Shown in pieces: positions 18,735 to 28,611 of a DNA stretch of 61,064 nucleotides. Each line of letters starts with the position of its first letter. Position 1 is the first letter of the stretch. The notes below the pieces were generated by a model. That model was given only the letters and a program-made list of their open reading frames with translations. It ran no database searches and was not told the origin of the DNA. The translations under genes and the position numbers were made by a program. The DNA is from Nostoc sp. LEGE 06077 (GTDB taxonomy: Bacteria > Cyanobacteriota > Cyanobacteriia > Cyanobacteriales > Nostocaceae), in assembly GCF_015207705.1 (NCBI RefSeq), contig NZ_JADEWI010000042.1:1-61064 (forward strand), in the 5' to 3' direction.

Positions 18735-19946
18735 ATGGAACATATTTCTCAATTAGGAACAAATATTAGAGAGAAAACTTCATTCCCCGATATTTTAGTC
18801 ATATCTCGTCTATTCTTACCGCAAGAAGCGGTTATTAGCGAATATATCTATAATCGTTGTCTACAAGATCCAGAACGGATTATTGTGTTAGCTGCGAGTT
18901 GTGCAGGAGATAAAAAATTTGATGAGACTCAGCAATTTCCTATCTATCGCTGGCCAAGCTTTCAATACTGGCTAGGGGGGTTTTGGGGGAATCTCCTCCA
19001 GCCTTTGGTGAATCTAGTTGGGTCATTTATTTTAGCGATCAAACTCTATTTTCGCTATCACTATCGCTATATAGAATGGGGACATAGCTACGAATTTCCG
19101 GCATTATTATTATTGAGTTATCTGTTACCTATTCGCTTTTTTATTTATTTGCATGGTCATGATATTCGCACGGCCTTAAGCAACCCAGTATGGCGATCGC
19201 TCTTTAAATTAACCCTGTCCCGCGCCACAGGTATTGTTTGTAACAGCGTCTTTACCAGAGATTACCTCAGAAACACTTTCCGCCTCCCAACCCCTACCCA
19301 TGTAATTCATCCTGTGGTCAGACCTGAGAAATTTAGCATTGGGACAAACCACAGCAATCTTGATGATTTACGCGTGAAAGTTCGTCAAATTTACAACATT
19401 CCTGAAACAGCAATTGTCATTCTTTCGGTTGGACAATTGGTAAAACACAAAAGTTTTGAACGGGTGATTGAGAATCTACCACTCTTACTAACTATCGGGA
19501 TAGACGTTCACTACATACTTTGCGGTCAAGGTGCTTGTGAAACGGAACTGAAAACTTTAGCGCAACGCTTGCGTGTAGACCAGCGGGTACACTTTGCTGG
19601 CCAAGTATCTGAGAGTGAGTTAGCAGGTTATTATGCTGCTTGTGATATCTTTGCCATGCTGACTTTGGATAATGCCAAAACGAGATTTATGGATGGTTTT
19701 GGTGTGACATATTTAGAAGCCAGCTACTTTGGTAAACCTGTAATTGCTTCGCGTTTAGGTTCGGTGATTGAGGTTGTGAGTCACGAAGAAAATGGTCTGT
19801 TAGTGAACCCTAAATCTGGATATGAGGTTTTTCAAGCCTTTAAACGCTTGTGTCAAGACCAGCAATTGCGAGAACAACTGGGTCGCAAGGGTAAAGAATT
19901 TGCGAGGCGCAAAACTCTTCACCGGATGCTTTATCAAGAAAATTAA
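18735..19946 (+). CDS. Glycosyltransferase, family 4 type
   Basis: 403 residues, GT-B fold. The amino-terminal half has FFIYLHGHDIRTAL, where the HGHD loop binds the acceptor side. The carboxy-terminal half shows ILSVGQLVKHKSFERVI, the sugar-nucleotide region VHFAGQVSESELAGYYAACD, and the E-x7-E-like GFGVTYLEASYFGKPVIAS. It would transfer a sugar from a nucleotide sugar to a cell-surface or lipid acceptor; the specific sugar cannot be read off. No other polysaccharide genes adjoin it. Its last 4 bp overlap the stop of the convergent thiS gene. Confidence 0.85.
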   Translation: MEHISQLGTNIREKTSFPDILVISRLFLPQEAVISEYIYNRCLQDPERIIVLAASCAGDKKFDETQQFPIYRWPSFQYWLGGFWGNLLQPLVNLVGSFILAIKLYFRYHYRYIEWGHSYEFPALLLLSYLLPIRFFIYLHGHDIRTALSNPVWRSLFKLTLSRATGIVCNSVFTRDYLRNTFRLPTPTHVIHPVVRPEKFSIGTNHSNLDDLRVKVRQIYNIPETAIVILSVGQLVKHKSFERVIENLPLLLTIGIDVHYILCGQGACETELKTLAQRLRVDQRVHFAGQVSESELAGYYAACDIFAMLTLDNAKTRFMDGFGVTYLEASYFGKPVIASRLGSVIEVVSHEENGLLVNPKSGYEVFQAFKRLCQDQQLREQLGRKGKEFARRKTLHRMLYQEN

Positions 19947-20155
19947 CCACCGCCGACAATGGTGACAACTTCCAAGCGATCGCCTGGTTGTATGATAGTT
20001 TGTGACCAAAATTGGCGATGTAAAATTTCCCCGTTATACTCCACCGCCACTAAGCGCGGATTGAAACCTAACTGTTGTAATAAATCAGGTAACAAGGATG
20101 GAGTTGAACAAACGCGAGTTTCCCCATTTACCTGAAGGGTAATTTGCTCGGACAT
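19943..20155 (-). CDS. thiS: ThiS sulfur carrier protein
   Basis: 70 residues, beta-grasp fold. It starts MSEQITLQVNGETRV and ends DRLEVVTIVGGG; the terminal Gly-Gly is the site that is adenylated and thiocarboxylated to deliver sulfur for the thiamine thiazole ring. It lies 36 bp downstream of thiE on the same strand, so the two thiamine genes likely share a transcript. An STRR array occupies most of the gap between them. Confidence 0.93.
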   Translation of the reverse strand: MSEQITLQVNGETRVCSTPSLLPDLLQQLGFNPRLVAVEYNGEILHRQFWSQTIIQPGDRLEVVTIVGGG

Positions 20156-20160
20156 AACTG

Positions 20161-20188
20161 CTGAGTGCTGAGTGCTAAATGCTGAGTA
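20161..20188. repeat. STRR heptamer array between thiE and thiS
   Basis: Four heptamers, CTGAGTG-CTGAGTG-CTAAATG-CTGAGTA, fill the short gap between the two thiamine genes, within the presumed polycistronic mRNA. Confidence 0.85.
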
Positions 20189-20191
20189 AGT

Positions 20192-21307
20192 TTAATTTTG
20201 AATGATTTCTGGTTGTGGTTTGACTCGATTAAGCTGAGATAGCAGGTATTGGGTAACTAAAGTTGGCTGTTCTGCTTGCATGAGCGATCGCACCACCGCC
20301 ACTCTTTCGGCTCCCGCATCAATCACATCATTGATATTATTGGCATCAATGCCACCAATGGCAAACCAAGGTATCTGACTATTTTGGGCGGCGTACCGGA
20401 CATATTCTAAGCCAGCTGCGGCCTTACCTGCTTTTGTGGGAGTTTCATAAATCGGGCCGACACCGATATAATCAGCACCTTCGGTAATGGCTTTGTGCAT
20501 TTCTTCCGAATTAGTGGTGGAACGACCAATGATCTTCTGTGGCCCTAATAATTGTCGCGCCATAGCGATGGGCATATCTTGTTGTCCCAGATGTACACCA
20601 TCGGCATCTACAGCTAAAGCTAAGTCTACGCGATCATTCATAATAAACAAAGCACCGTAAGCATGACATAGCTGCCGGAGTTTAGTCGCGTTTTCTAGCC
20701 GTACAGTATCATCGTTATTTTTATCGCGGTACTGTACTAGAGTCAATCCGCCTTTCAGAGCAGATTCTACCGTGGCTAACAAAGTATCTGATGGGGATGT
20801 AACTAAATATAAATGCGATCGCCATAATAATTGATGGCGCTGATAACCCATCAAATTACTTTCTAGGGTGTAAACCCGATAGCGCATCTGCTTAAAAGCT
20901 TTGCCCATGTTTGCACTATATAGCTTGCCGTATTCTTCCAATACTCGCAATGCTTCTTGGACACGGCAAAAGTTAGCTTGCAATAACAACTTAATACTAG
21001 AGCGTTGTTCTTCTTGGGGATGGGATAATTCAGTACCGATATCTCCGACTGTATCTCGCGCCGCCCGTATTTCCGCCGTATGCCATTTTGCTAACTCTTG
21101 TCGCAGGTATTTGCATTCCCCTGCTAACTGGACATTATTCAAGCCAAAACGACACCACTCCTCGATGATGCGTAAGCCTTCACGAGTGCGGTCTAAATTA
21201 GCATCTAATATGCGGTAAACAACTTGCTGTATTTGCTCTTTTTGGCTATACGGCTCGACCATTACCACAACTCCATTAGTGCTTTCATAATAGTCAGCCT
21301 CTTTCAT
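20192..21307 (-). CDS. thiE: Thiamine-phosphate synthase, long cyanobacterial form
   Basis: 371 residues. The carboxy-terminal 200 are ThiE, which joins HMP-pyrophosphate to thiazole phosphate: TLVQYRDKNNDD, LFIMNDRVDLALAVDADGVHLGQQDMP split over the active site, IGRSTTNSEE, GADYIGVGPIYETPTK and AIGGIDANNI. The amino-terminal 150 (RILDANLDRTREGLRIIEEW, ALRVLEEYGKL) match the domain known as ThiD2, reported as an HMP-phosphate kinase when free-standing. The fusion may thus cover two steps. A later ATG at 21262 (MVEPYSQKEQ) is an alternative start, since no strong ribosome site favours 21307. thiS follows directly. Confidence 0.92.
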   Translation of the reverse strand: MKEADYYESTNGVVVMVEPYSQKEQIQQVVYRILDANLDRTREGLRIIEEWCRFGLNNVQLAGECKYLRQELAKWHTAEIRAARDTVGDIGTELSHPQEEQRSSIKLLLQANFCRVQEALRVLEEYGKLYSANMGKAFKQMRYRVYTLESNLMGYQRHQLLWRSHLYLVTSPSDTLLATVESALKGGLTLVQYRDKNNDDTVRLENATKLRQLCHAYGALFIMNDRVDLALAVDADGVHLGQQDMPIAMARQLLGPQKIIGRSTTNSEEMHKAITEGADYIGVGPIYETPTKAGKAAAGLEYVRYAAQNSQIPWFAIGGIDANNINDVIDAGAERVAVVRSLMQAEQPTLVTQYLLSQLNRVKPQPEIIQN

Positions 21308-21582
21308 ATGTGCAATGTTTTTAGCATTATTAATTTACTAAGCAAGAGGTATTAAGAAGAGAGAAGTAGTAAATGTAAAGTATGAAGTATGTAAACACCC
21401 TTTGGGTGGCTTCCCTACGGGTAATTTCATCTTTCAGCCTTTATCCTTCACCCTTAACAATCCCTTCATTAATTACTTTGTCTTCAAAATAGCCAATCGG
21501 TCAATATTGTGGGTAACATTATCGACATATTACTGTCTAAGGGTATAAGACTTTATTGTTATTTCTCAGGAGTATTGTAAAA

Positions 21583-23442
21583 ATGGTTTCCCCCAATGTG
21601 TCTGGTCAACATCCTCGACTAGCGCTCAAGCTAATGACCCTTGATCAACCACATCCATCGTTGGACTTAGCTATACCGATAGCTTTTGGTTACTCACTTT
21701 TGCTTTATCTGTTTGGTATAGGAGTGGCAGGCTTAAGTTTGCTGGCAATCAACAATAGCGCCGTTGCTCAGATGCCATCGATACCAGATCGGATGCCCCT
21801 GGGTGAAAGAACACTCTCTCAGGTTAATGTCCTATTTGTCAACCCAAGTATCGGGGATGACACTACAGGTAATGGGAGCGATCGCACTCCTTTAAAAACT
21901 ATTACCCAAGCTCTGCGTGTTGCTACAGGGAATACAGTAATTATGCTGGCTCCTGGTCATTACAGTGCTGAAGCTGGTGAAATGTTTCCCTTAATACTGC
22001 GTCCTGGCGTTTCCATTCAAGGTGATGTAACTAATAAAGGCAGTGGAATTACCATTCAAGGTGGTGGCTTGTACCTTAGTCGCAGTTATGGTGGGCAAAA
22101 TGTGACAATTGTCGGTGCAAACCAAGCGGAGTTAACCGGGGTGACAGTCAGCAATGTTAATCCCCGTGGTTATGGTGTGTGGATTGAATCGAGTAATCCT
22201 GTAATTTCGGAAAATACATTTACCGGAAATACCCAAGATGGTGTAGCTGTCAGCGGTAATGGCGCACCGACAATTAGTAAAAATTATTTTTATCGTAATG
22301 GAGCCAACGGTATCACCCTCAGTGGTAATTCCCAAGCTCAGGTACAGGAAAATATCTTTCAAGAAACAGGTTATGGGGTAAATATCACCCAAAATGCCGC
22401 ACCTGTAGTTATAGGTAATCAAATTCAGAAAAACCGTTCGGGAATTTTAGTCCAAGGAAAGGCGCGTCCAATTGTTCGGAATAATTTAATTGCCGATAGT
22501 CAAGAAGATGGTTTAGTAGCGATCGCTCAAGCTCTGCCCGACTTAGGTACTATTACAGAAGCTGGTGGTAACGAATTTCGCAATAATGCTCGCTATGATA
22601 TTAACGCTAGTGCAGCCAAAGAAGCGATCGCCGCCACAGGCAATACTTTAATTGACAACCGCATCGCCGGTAAAGTAAATTTTAACGCTCAAACTGCTGC
22701 TATTACTGATAACCCTCAACCAACTCCACCAAACACAGTTACCTCAGCAATTCCAACTACTCAAGAAATTACCTTTTCGGCAACAGAAGTTCCTCCTACA
22801 CCGAATCCCGCCGCCACATTACCCACAAAACCCATTGCATCCAAAAAATCTCCCCAACAAAAATTAACTCCTCCCCCTGGAGGTTTCCCCATACCCAGCA
22901 GCTTAGTTGGACAACAACCACCAACCAACACTCAAGTTGCTCCCACAGCTAAAATTACAACCCTACCAGTTCTGCAACCATCATCTCCACAGTTCAATTA
23001 CGTGCAGATTGACCCTAAAACCATTGAATTTACTGCACCCGATTCTATCCAAACACCGACGACAACATTACCCAGTCGGGGTCAAGCATCAGCCTTGATT
23101 TCTCCAGGTAGTACAGCCCTTTTACCTGTTCCCAACGGAAATGTTCCCCTTGGCAATACGCGCAACCTGCGAAAAGTTCCAGTTCCCCAAACAAATACAA
23201 CTGCTGACACTCAAAGTTATTTACAGCCTACCAATGGTATCCGTTACCGCGTCATTGTCGAAGTAGCCAACGAACAAGAACAGGAATTAGTGCGATATGT
23301 TGCTCCAGGTGCATTCTCTACCATCTGGCAAGGGCGCAAAGTTATGCAAGCAGGCGTATTTAGCAATCGTTCTAACGCTGATGAAATGTTAAAAAATCTC
23401 ACCAGCAATGGCTTGCGAACCATTATTGAACCTTTGAATTAA
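21583..23442 (+). CDS. DUF1565 right-handed beta-helix protein
   Basis: 619 residues. The ATG at 21583 is preceded by CAGGAG, so the 9 codons upstream are dropped. A hydrophobic segment near residues 28-55 ending in AVAQ is a signal peptide or anchor. Residues 80-350 carry DUF1565 (VNPSIGDDTTGNGSDRTPLK, IMLAPGHYSAEAGEMFPLIL) and then PbH1-type turns (NPVISENTFTGNTQDGVAV, APTISKNYFYRNGANGITL), forming a parallel beta-helix. A Pro/Thr/Gln-rich linker follows. The last 70 residues (GIRYRVIVEV, VMQAGVFSNRSNADEMLKNL) look like a SPOR domain. A cell-wall or envelope role is inferred. Confidence 0.8.
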   Translation: MVSPNVSGQHPRLALKLMTLDQPHPSLDLAIPIAFGYSLLLYLFGIGVAGLSLLAINNSAVAQMPSIPDRMPLGERTLSQVNVLFVNPSIGDDTTGNGSDRTPLKTITQALRVATGNTVIMLAPGHYSAEAGEMFPLILRPGVSIQGDVTNKGSGITIQGGGLYLSRSYGGQNVTIVGANQAELTGVTVSNVNPRGYGVWIESSNPVISENTFTGNTQDGVAVSGNGAPTISKNYFYRNGANGITLSGNSQAQVQENIFQETGYGVNITQNAAPVVIGNQIQKNRSGILVQGKARPIVRNNLIADSQEDGLVAIAQALPDLGTITEAGGNEFRNNARYDINASAAKEAIAATGNTLIDNRIAGKVNFNAQTAAITDNPQPTPPNTVTSAIPTTQEITFSATEVPPTPNPAATLPTKPIASKKSPQQKLTPPPGGFPIPSSLVGQQPPTNTQVAPTAKITTLPVLQPSSPQFNYVQIDPKTIEFTAPDSIQTPTTTLPSRGQASALISPGSTALLPVPNGNVPLGNTRNLRKVPVPQTNTTADTQSYLQPTNGIRYRVIVEVANEQEQELVRYVAPGAFSTIWQGRKVMQAGVFSNRSNADEMLKNLTSNGLRTIIEPLN

Positions 23443-23626
23443 AGGTATGGCAGGGGATAGGGGACAAAGAACAGGGAACAGAGTTAAAAGTCTTTTATTG
23501 TCTAAGTTTTATCGCTTACCGATGTCCTAATACCAAATCTCTGTAAGTTTGCACTAAATAATTATTTTTGTCTGTTCCCTGCCTACACAAGTAATTTCAA
23601 TAATCAAGTCGGATTCCTATATGTTA

Positions 23627-23740
23627 CGCCGTGTGCAACTTTATCTCAAACCTAACGCCCAAACCCTTCTCTGTCTTTGCTACGCAACGCTAACGCGAAC
23701 GACACGCTGCGCGAACGTAGGGAAGGGGAGCAAGATTCAA
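23627..23740 (-). repeat. Dispersed noncoding repeat of Nostoc type, interrupted
   Basis: Read on the reverse strand the block has the pattern TTTGAATCTTGCTCCCC, TTCCCT, then GGGTTTGGGCGTTAGGTTTG and AGATAAAGTTGCAC, familiar as a dispersed element downstream of Nostoc genes. A GC-rich insert made of CGCTAACGCGAACGA-like pieces (about 23680-23718) splits it. The assignment to a repeat family rests on memory; a genome-wide self-search would settle it. Confidence 0.5.
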
Positions 23741-23989
23741 AGCCTCTCTCCTTGTAGGCTAAGGTGTACACACAAATGTTCGTTAACTGCATCTGTCCCG
23801 CCTCGGAATGAATTCCGAGTCTTATAGCGCAAGTCATCTTCAGATGACTCAACCAGAAATACATTCCAGTCCACGCTTTGTGGACTTTGGCTATGAGCCT
23901 GGAACTTTAGTTCTAGGCGGGATGTGGCTGAACATGAAAATTTTTGACTTGTGTGTATACGGTAGGGTAGCTCCTTGCAGGGGAGAGGA
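23741..23989. repeat. Long imperfect palindrome with a four-hairpin core
   Basis: The core at 23796-23922 is closed by TCCCGCC/GGCGGGA and contains four successive hairpins: 23802-23819 (8-bp stem), 23832-23849 (8 bp), 23868-23886 (7 bp) and 23897-23918 (9 bp with one G-U). Outside it, ATGTTC (23776-23781) pairs with GAACAT (23930-23935), and TACACACAA-like and CCTCTC-like arms continue the symmetry outwards. Open frames across it are incidental. It may be a MITE-like element or a structured RNA. Confidence 0.7.
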
Positions 23990-24038
23990 ATGGAAGTTGG
24001 GTTTCAAAAATATGCACATCGCGTTATGTTCTAATAAG

Positions 24039-24071
24039 CTACCCAGACCTACTTTATTGAGGTCTGGGTAG
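24039..24071 (-). terminator. Hairpin downstream of the aldo/keto reductase gene
   Basis: CTACCCAGACCT (24039-24050) and its exact complement (24060-24071) form a 12-bp stem with a 9-nt loop, 60 bp past the stop of the reductase gene. The flanks are AT-rich without a strict U-run. Confidence 0.6.
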
Positions 24072-24131
24072 TTAATTGAAAAAGCTTTGAGTGAGCTACG
24101 GAATGCAATCAGAGCAAACATTTTTCGCCGT

Positions 24132-25163
<1,032 letters not shown>

Positions 25164-26204
25164 TTAAGGTTTCACCATGACTTTGATCGCTTCTCGACTA
25201 TCCATTGAGGCATATCCTTTGGGGACATCATCAAGATCGACTGTTAAATCGAGAACCGCAGAAGCATCGAGTTTGCCTGCCACTGTATCGGCTAACAATT
25301 CTGGAATGTAGGCACGGACAGGAGCAACACCACCTCGCAAAGTGATGTTTTGCCTAAATAAACGACCCAAATTGAAATTATGGCCGCTGCCGTGCGGCAC
25401 GCCGACATAGCCGATCGCTCCACCAGGACGCGCAATACCGATCGCCGTTGCCATTGCAGACTCACTGCCCACACATTCCAGTACTGACTCTGCACCGCCT
25501 TGGGTCATTTCTTGCACAGAAGCGATCGCTTCCTCACCTCGACTGCTGACAACATCCGTTGCACCAAACCGACGGGCAATCTCCAGCCGCGATTTGTGTC
25601 GCCCCAAAATAATGATGCGTTCAGCACCAAGTCGTTTGGCGGCAAGCACGCCACATAAACCAACTGCACCATCGCCAATAACTGCAACTGTACTGCCTGT
25701 GCGGACTCCTGCTGAGATAGCAGCATGATGTCCGGTAGACATCACATCAGTAAGCGGCAGAATGGCGGTGAGGAGGTCATCATCATTCTCAACGTCCTTG
25801 GGAATGACGACTAATGTGCCATCGGCCAAGGGCGAACGGATGGCTTGGGCTTGTCCACCATCGTTTGTGCTTCCCCCCCAAAAACCACCATGTACGCAAG
25901 AGGTTTGGATTCCTTTATGGCAGAATTCACAGGTGCCATCGGAAAACGCAAAGGGAGCAAGGACGCGATCGCCTTTTTTCAGCGTATTAACCTCAGAGCC
26001 AACTTCTTCCACAATTCCCATCCATTCGTGTCCTGTTCGCCAACCTGGTTGCCACTCTTCTTCACCCCGATAGAACCAGAGGTCAGAGCCGCAGATGCAG
26101 GCGTGAGTAATCCGGACAATGGCATCTGTGGGCTGTTGAATCATGGGATCGGGAACAGTCTCCACTCGAACATCACCAGGGGCATAGTAAACAGTTGCTT
26201 TCAT
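25164..26204 (-). CDS. Zinc-dependent alcohol dehydrogenase family protein
   Basis: 346 residues, medium-chain dehydrogenase. The catalytic zinc ligands are Cys38 (ACICGSDLWF) and His59-Glu60 (TGHEWMG). The structural-zinc loop, CEFCHKGIQTSC, has three Cys rather than the usual four, so the second zinc site may be altered. The Rossmann segment is VAVIGDGAVGLCGVLAAKRLG with a following GRHKSR suggesting NADP. It lies 24 bp upstream of the aldo/keto reductase and about 150 bp downstream of the SDR gene, all on the same strand. A role in reducing or oxidising small alcohols and aldehydes is likely; the substrate is unknown. Confidence 0.9.
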   Translation of the reverse strand: MKATVYYAPGDVRVETVPDPMIQQPTDAIVRITHACICGSDLWFYRGEEEWQPGWRTGHEWMGIVEEVGSEVNTLKKGDRVLAPFAFSDGTCEFCHKGIQTSCVHGGFWGGSTNDGGQAQAIRSPLADGTLVVIPKDVENDDDLLTAILPLTDVMSTGHHAAISAGVRTGSTVAVIGDGAVGLCGVLAAKRLGAERIIILGRHKSRLEIARRFGATDVVSSRGEEAIASVQEMTQGGAESVLECVGSESAMATAIGIARPGGAIGYVGVPHGSGHNFNLGRLFRQNITLRGGVAPVRAYIPELLADTVAGKLDASAVLDLTVDLDDVPKGYASMDSREAIKVMVKP

Positions 26205-26350
26205 CGAACAATCTCCGAAGTGAAAAATGGATACTTAGGTTTGTTTGTCAGTTACGTGTTTTTAGAACACTTGGCTCATGGGTTAGAACATCATCTCGTT
26301 CATATCCATAGCATCTGGCTGGCTTATGGCGCAGGTGACTGCCTCGAACA

Positions 26351-27127
26351 TCACTGCACCGTTTGGCCGCCGTCGATGATCATGGCGTGTCCAACGACGA
26401 AAGCAGCCGCGTCCGAACACAGCCAGACGACGGCCGCAGCGATCTCCTCAGGCTTGCCCATCCGTCCAACCGGCTCCTCTGCAATCACCTTCGCGCGCCC
26501 TTCGTCCGTGCCGCCGGTGAAGCGACCCATCATCGGGGTGTCGATGTAGCCGGGACAGACGGCGTTGATGCGGATGTTCTGCGCGGCATAGTCTAGGGCT
26601 GCTGCCTTGGTCAGTCCAATCACACCATGTTTCGCGGCGGTGTACGCGGGGCTGCCCTTGATGCCGATGATTCCAGCACCCGATGACGTGTTGACGATCG
26701 CGCCGCGTCCCTGCTTGAGGATCAGCGGGATCTCGTGCTTCATACAGAGGAAAACGCCGCGGAGGTCGATGTCAATAATCCGGTTCCATTCATCCTCCTC
26801 ATACTCCGCAGTCGGAGCCGCCTTCCTCGGCTCGATGCCCGCGTTGTTGAAGGCGAAGTCCAGCCGCCCGAAAGCATCAACAGTCTTGTCCAGCGCCACC
26901 TTCACGTCCTCACCCCGTGTTACATCGCACCTGACTGCGATCGCCTGACCGCCGAGTTCTTCGATCATGCGTGCCGTTTCTTGATTACTCGGTTCTGAAA
27001 CATCAGCAACCACCACGCTGGCACCCTCACGGGCAAACGCCAGCGCTGTAGCTCGACCGATGCCGCTCGCTCCTCCGGTCACAAATGCAACCTTTCCTGT
27101 GTAGTTTCCATTCTCGTTCGCAGTCAC
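26351..27127 (-). CDS. Short-chain dehydrogenase/reductase, GC-rich
   Basis: 258 residues from a GTG at 27127, chosen for AAGGAG 7 nt upstream; the upstream frame extension has no support. It has the classical SDR layout: VTGGASGIGRA for NAD(P), NNAGIEP, NTSSGAG (Ser149), Tyr162-x3-Lys166 (AYTAAKHG) and a typical end VVGHAMIIDGG. Codon use is markedly GC-rich (many GCC, CGC, ATC and CTT codons) against the AT-rich neighbours, which points to recent transfer, probably from a GC-rich proteobacterium or actinobacterium. It is read with the dehydrogenase and reductase genes downstream. Confidence 0.9.
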   Translation of the reverse strand: MTANENGNYTGKVAFVTGGASGIGRATALAFAREGASVVVADVSEPSNQETARMIEELGGQAIAVRCDVTRGEDVKVALDKTVDAFGRLDFAFNNAGIEPRKAAPTAEYEEDEWNRIIDIDLRGVFLCMKHEIPLILKQGRGAIVNTSSGAGIIGIKGSPAYTAAKHGVIGLTKAAALDYAAQNIRINAVCPGYIDTPMMGRFTGGTDEGRAKVIAEEPVGRMGKPEEIAAAVVWLCSDAAAFVVGHAMIIDGGQTVQ

Positions 27128-27184
27128 TATTGTTCTCCTTCGATTCTTCGCGTAACAAGGTCTTAAAACCACCGGATGTGGTGA

Positions 27185-27304
27185 TTAGATGGAGTATTGT
27201 TCGTCGCTGACTTGTTCCAGCCAATCCACAGGCTTGCCGTCGAGCGCCTCCTGATCAGCCGATCCTTTGGCGGAAGGCTGTGAGCCACTTCGTTTGATGT
27301 CCAT
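27185..27304 (-). pseudogene. Mini-gene, likely remnant of a cupin-family gene
   Basis: 39 codons from ATG 27304 (GAAGGA 7 nt upstream) to TAA at 27185. It reads MDIKRSGSQPSAKG followed by DQEALDGKPVDWLEQVSDEQ. The first part resembles the start and the second part the end of cupin/carboxymuconolactone-decarboxylase-like proteins that often sit beside such reductase genes, so a large in-frame internal deletion is the simplest reading. It is also GC-rich and lies just upstream of the SDR gene. The family recognition is from memory and should be tested. Confidence 0.5.
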
Positions 27305-27606
27305 TTTTCATTCCTTCACTTGATGCCATTTGGGCTGCTATTCAATCGTAGAGATTGATCGCTTATCGTCTCTTCTATCGGTAGGGATGGGATTTTTTAA
27401 TAAGCAAGGTTAGCCTTGATGCCATTTTGGTTGTTAGTAGGCGAATCTCTTGCTCAATCAAAACTGAGTTTTCTCTTAAATAAAAATCCAGACCCTTGCA
27501 AGAAGCCGGAATCGTTTTTCATTGCTTTAGCTTTATCTTAGGCATTTTGGAGGATAAGCAATAAAACGATCGTCTAAGATTGTTGTACAATCCTGCAAAC
27601 TTAGAA
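27305..27606. other. Divergent promoter region of the AraC/oxidoreductase cluster
   Basis: Contains no gene beyond the edges. Near the right end TCTTAG (about 27535) and CTAAGA (about 27573) are complementary half-sites around a HIP1-like sequence, and could be part of an AraC-type operator. No promoter can be placed with confidence. Confidence 0.35.
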
Positions 27607-28584
27607 ATGAATGCTGTCAAAACGAGTGAAACGTCCGATATCAATTTAATGAACGACCCGCAGGCAAAGCGCGAGGCAGCCAGAGCGCAAGCCCACAGAG
27701 ACGAACTGACTGAACGAATTGCCCAGGCGATTCCTCATGATGGGACGATTGAGCCGCTCAAAGGATTGCACTTCAACCGCTCCTCCTCGCCTTCGGAATG
27801 CGTTCATAGTGTCTCTATCCCTGCATTTTGTGCGATCGCTCAGGGCAGCAAAGAAGTTATGCTGGGTAGCGATCGCTATCAGTACGACCCGATGCATTAT
27901 CTGCTTTCTACGGTTGAACTGCCAATTATCAGCCAAATTCTGGAAGCGTCCAAGGAGCAACCTTACCTTAGTCTTCGCCTCGATCTTGACCCCACCCTCG
28001 TTGGCTCAGTGATGGTCGAGGCAGGGTATCCCTCATCGCGCAGTCGTGCTGATGTGAAAGCGATTGATGTAAGTCCATTGAATACAAATCTGTTGGACGC
28101 TGTAGTGCGTCTCGTCAGGCTTTTGGATTCCCCTACTGAAGCTCATGTTCTTGCGCCACTGATTAAGCGGGAAATCATTTACCGGCTCCTGATGGGAGAG
28201 CAAGGTAATCGGCTCCGTCATATTGCAGTTCTGGGTGGCTACACTTACCACATCGCCAGAGCCGTCGAGCGACTTCGTAAAGACTTTAACGAGCCGATCA
28301 AGATTGAAAGCATCGCACGAGAACTGGGAATGAGTGTATCGGGCTTCCACCATCACTTCAAGTCTGTCACTGCCATGAGTCCCTTGCAGTACCAAAAGCA
28401 ACTACGCCTCCAAGAAGCCCGCCGTCTGATGCTGGGGGAAAAGCTTGATGCTACCAGTGCTGCCTACCGCGTGGGTTACGACGATGCCTCGCATTTTAAC
28501 CGAGAGTACAAGCGGCTCTTTGGTGCCCCACCGATGCGCGATGTGGAGCGGCTGCGAGAAGCTGCTAGAACACCTATTCAGTAA
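27607..28584 (+). CDS. AraC-family transcriptional regulator
   Basis: 325 residues from the ATG at 27607; a start at 27649 (MNDPQAKREAAR) is also possible. The amino-terminal domain (residues about 50-200, VHSVSIPAFCAIAQGSKEVML, YDPMHYLLSTVELPI) is of the AraC_N type. The carboxy-terminal 100 residues hold two helix-turn-helix motifs (IESIARELGMSVSGFHHHFK and ATSAAYRVGYDDASHFNREY). It is divergent from the oxidoreductase genes across a 300-bp gap and is their likely regulator; this family commonly controls adjacent reductase genes. The ligand is unknown. Confidence 0.9.
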   Translation: MNAVKTSETSDINLMNDPQAKREAARAQAHRDELTERIAQAIPHDGTIEPLKGLHFNRSSSPSECVHSVSIPAFCAIAQGSKEVMLGSDRYQYDPMHYLLSTVELPIISQILEASKEQPYLSLRLDLDPTLVGSVMVEAGYPSSRSRADVKAIDVSPLNTNLLDAVVRLVRLLDSPTEAHVLAPLIKREIIYRLLMGEQGNRLRHIAVLGGYTYHIARAVERLRKDFNEPIKIESIARELGMSVSGFHHHFKSVTAMSPLQYQKQLRLQEARRLMLGEKLDATSAAYRVGYDDASHFNREYKRLFGAPPMRDVERLREAARTPIQ

Positions 28585-28611
28585 TCAGAAAAGCTAGTAG
28601 TAATTTTTTCC

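Noticed and set aside
21308-21582. TPP riboswitch upstream of thiE
   Set aside because: The conserved CTGAGA and the second TPP-box motif were not found in the leader.
23796-23922. Possible tRNA because of a cloverleaf-like core
   Set aside because: Length is about 127 nt, there is no TTCNANNC loop, no acceptor-end pattern and no anticodon stem of normal size.
23621-24121. Several overlapping open frames on both strands
   Set aside because: They run through hairpins and a dispersed repeat and have no protein-like features.
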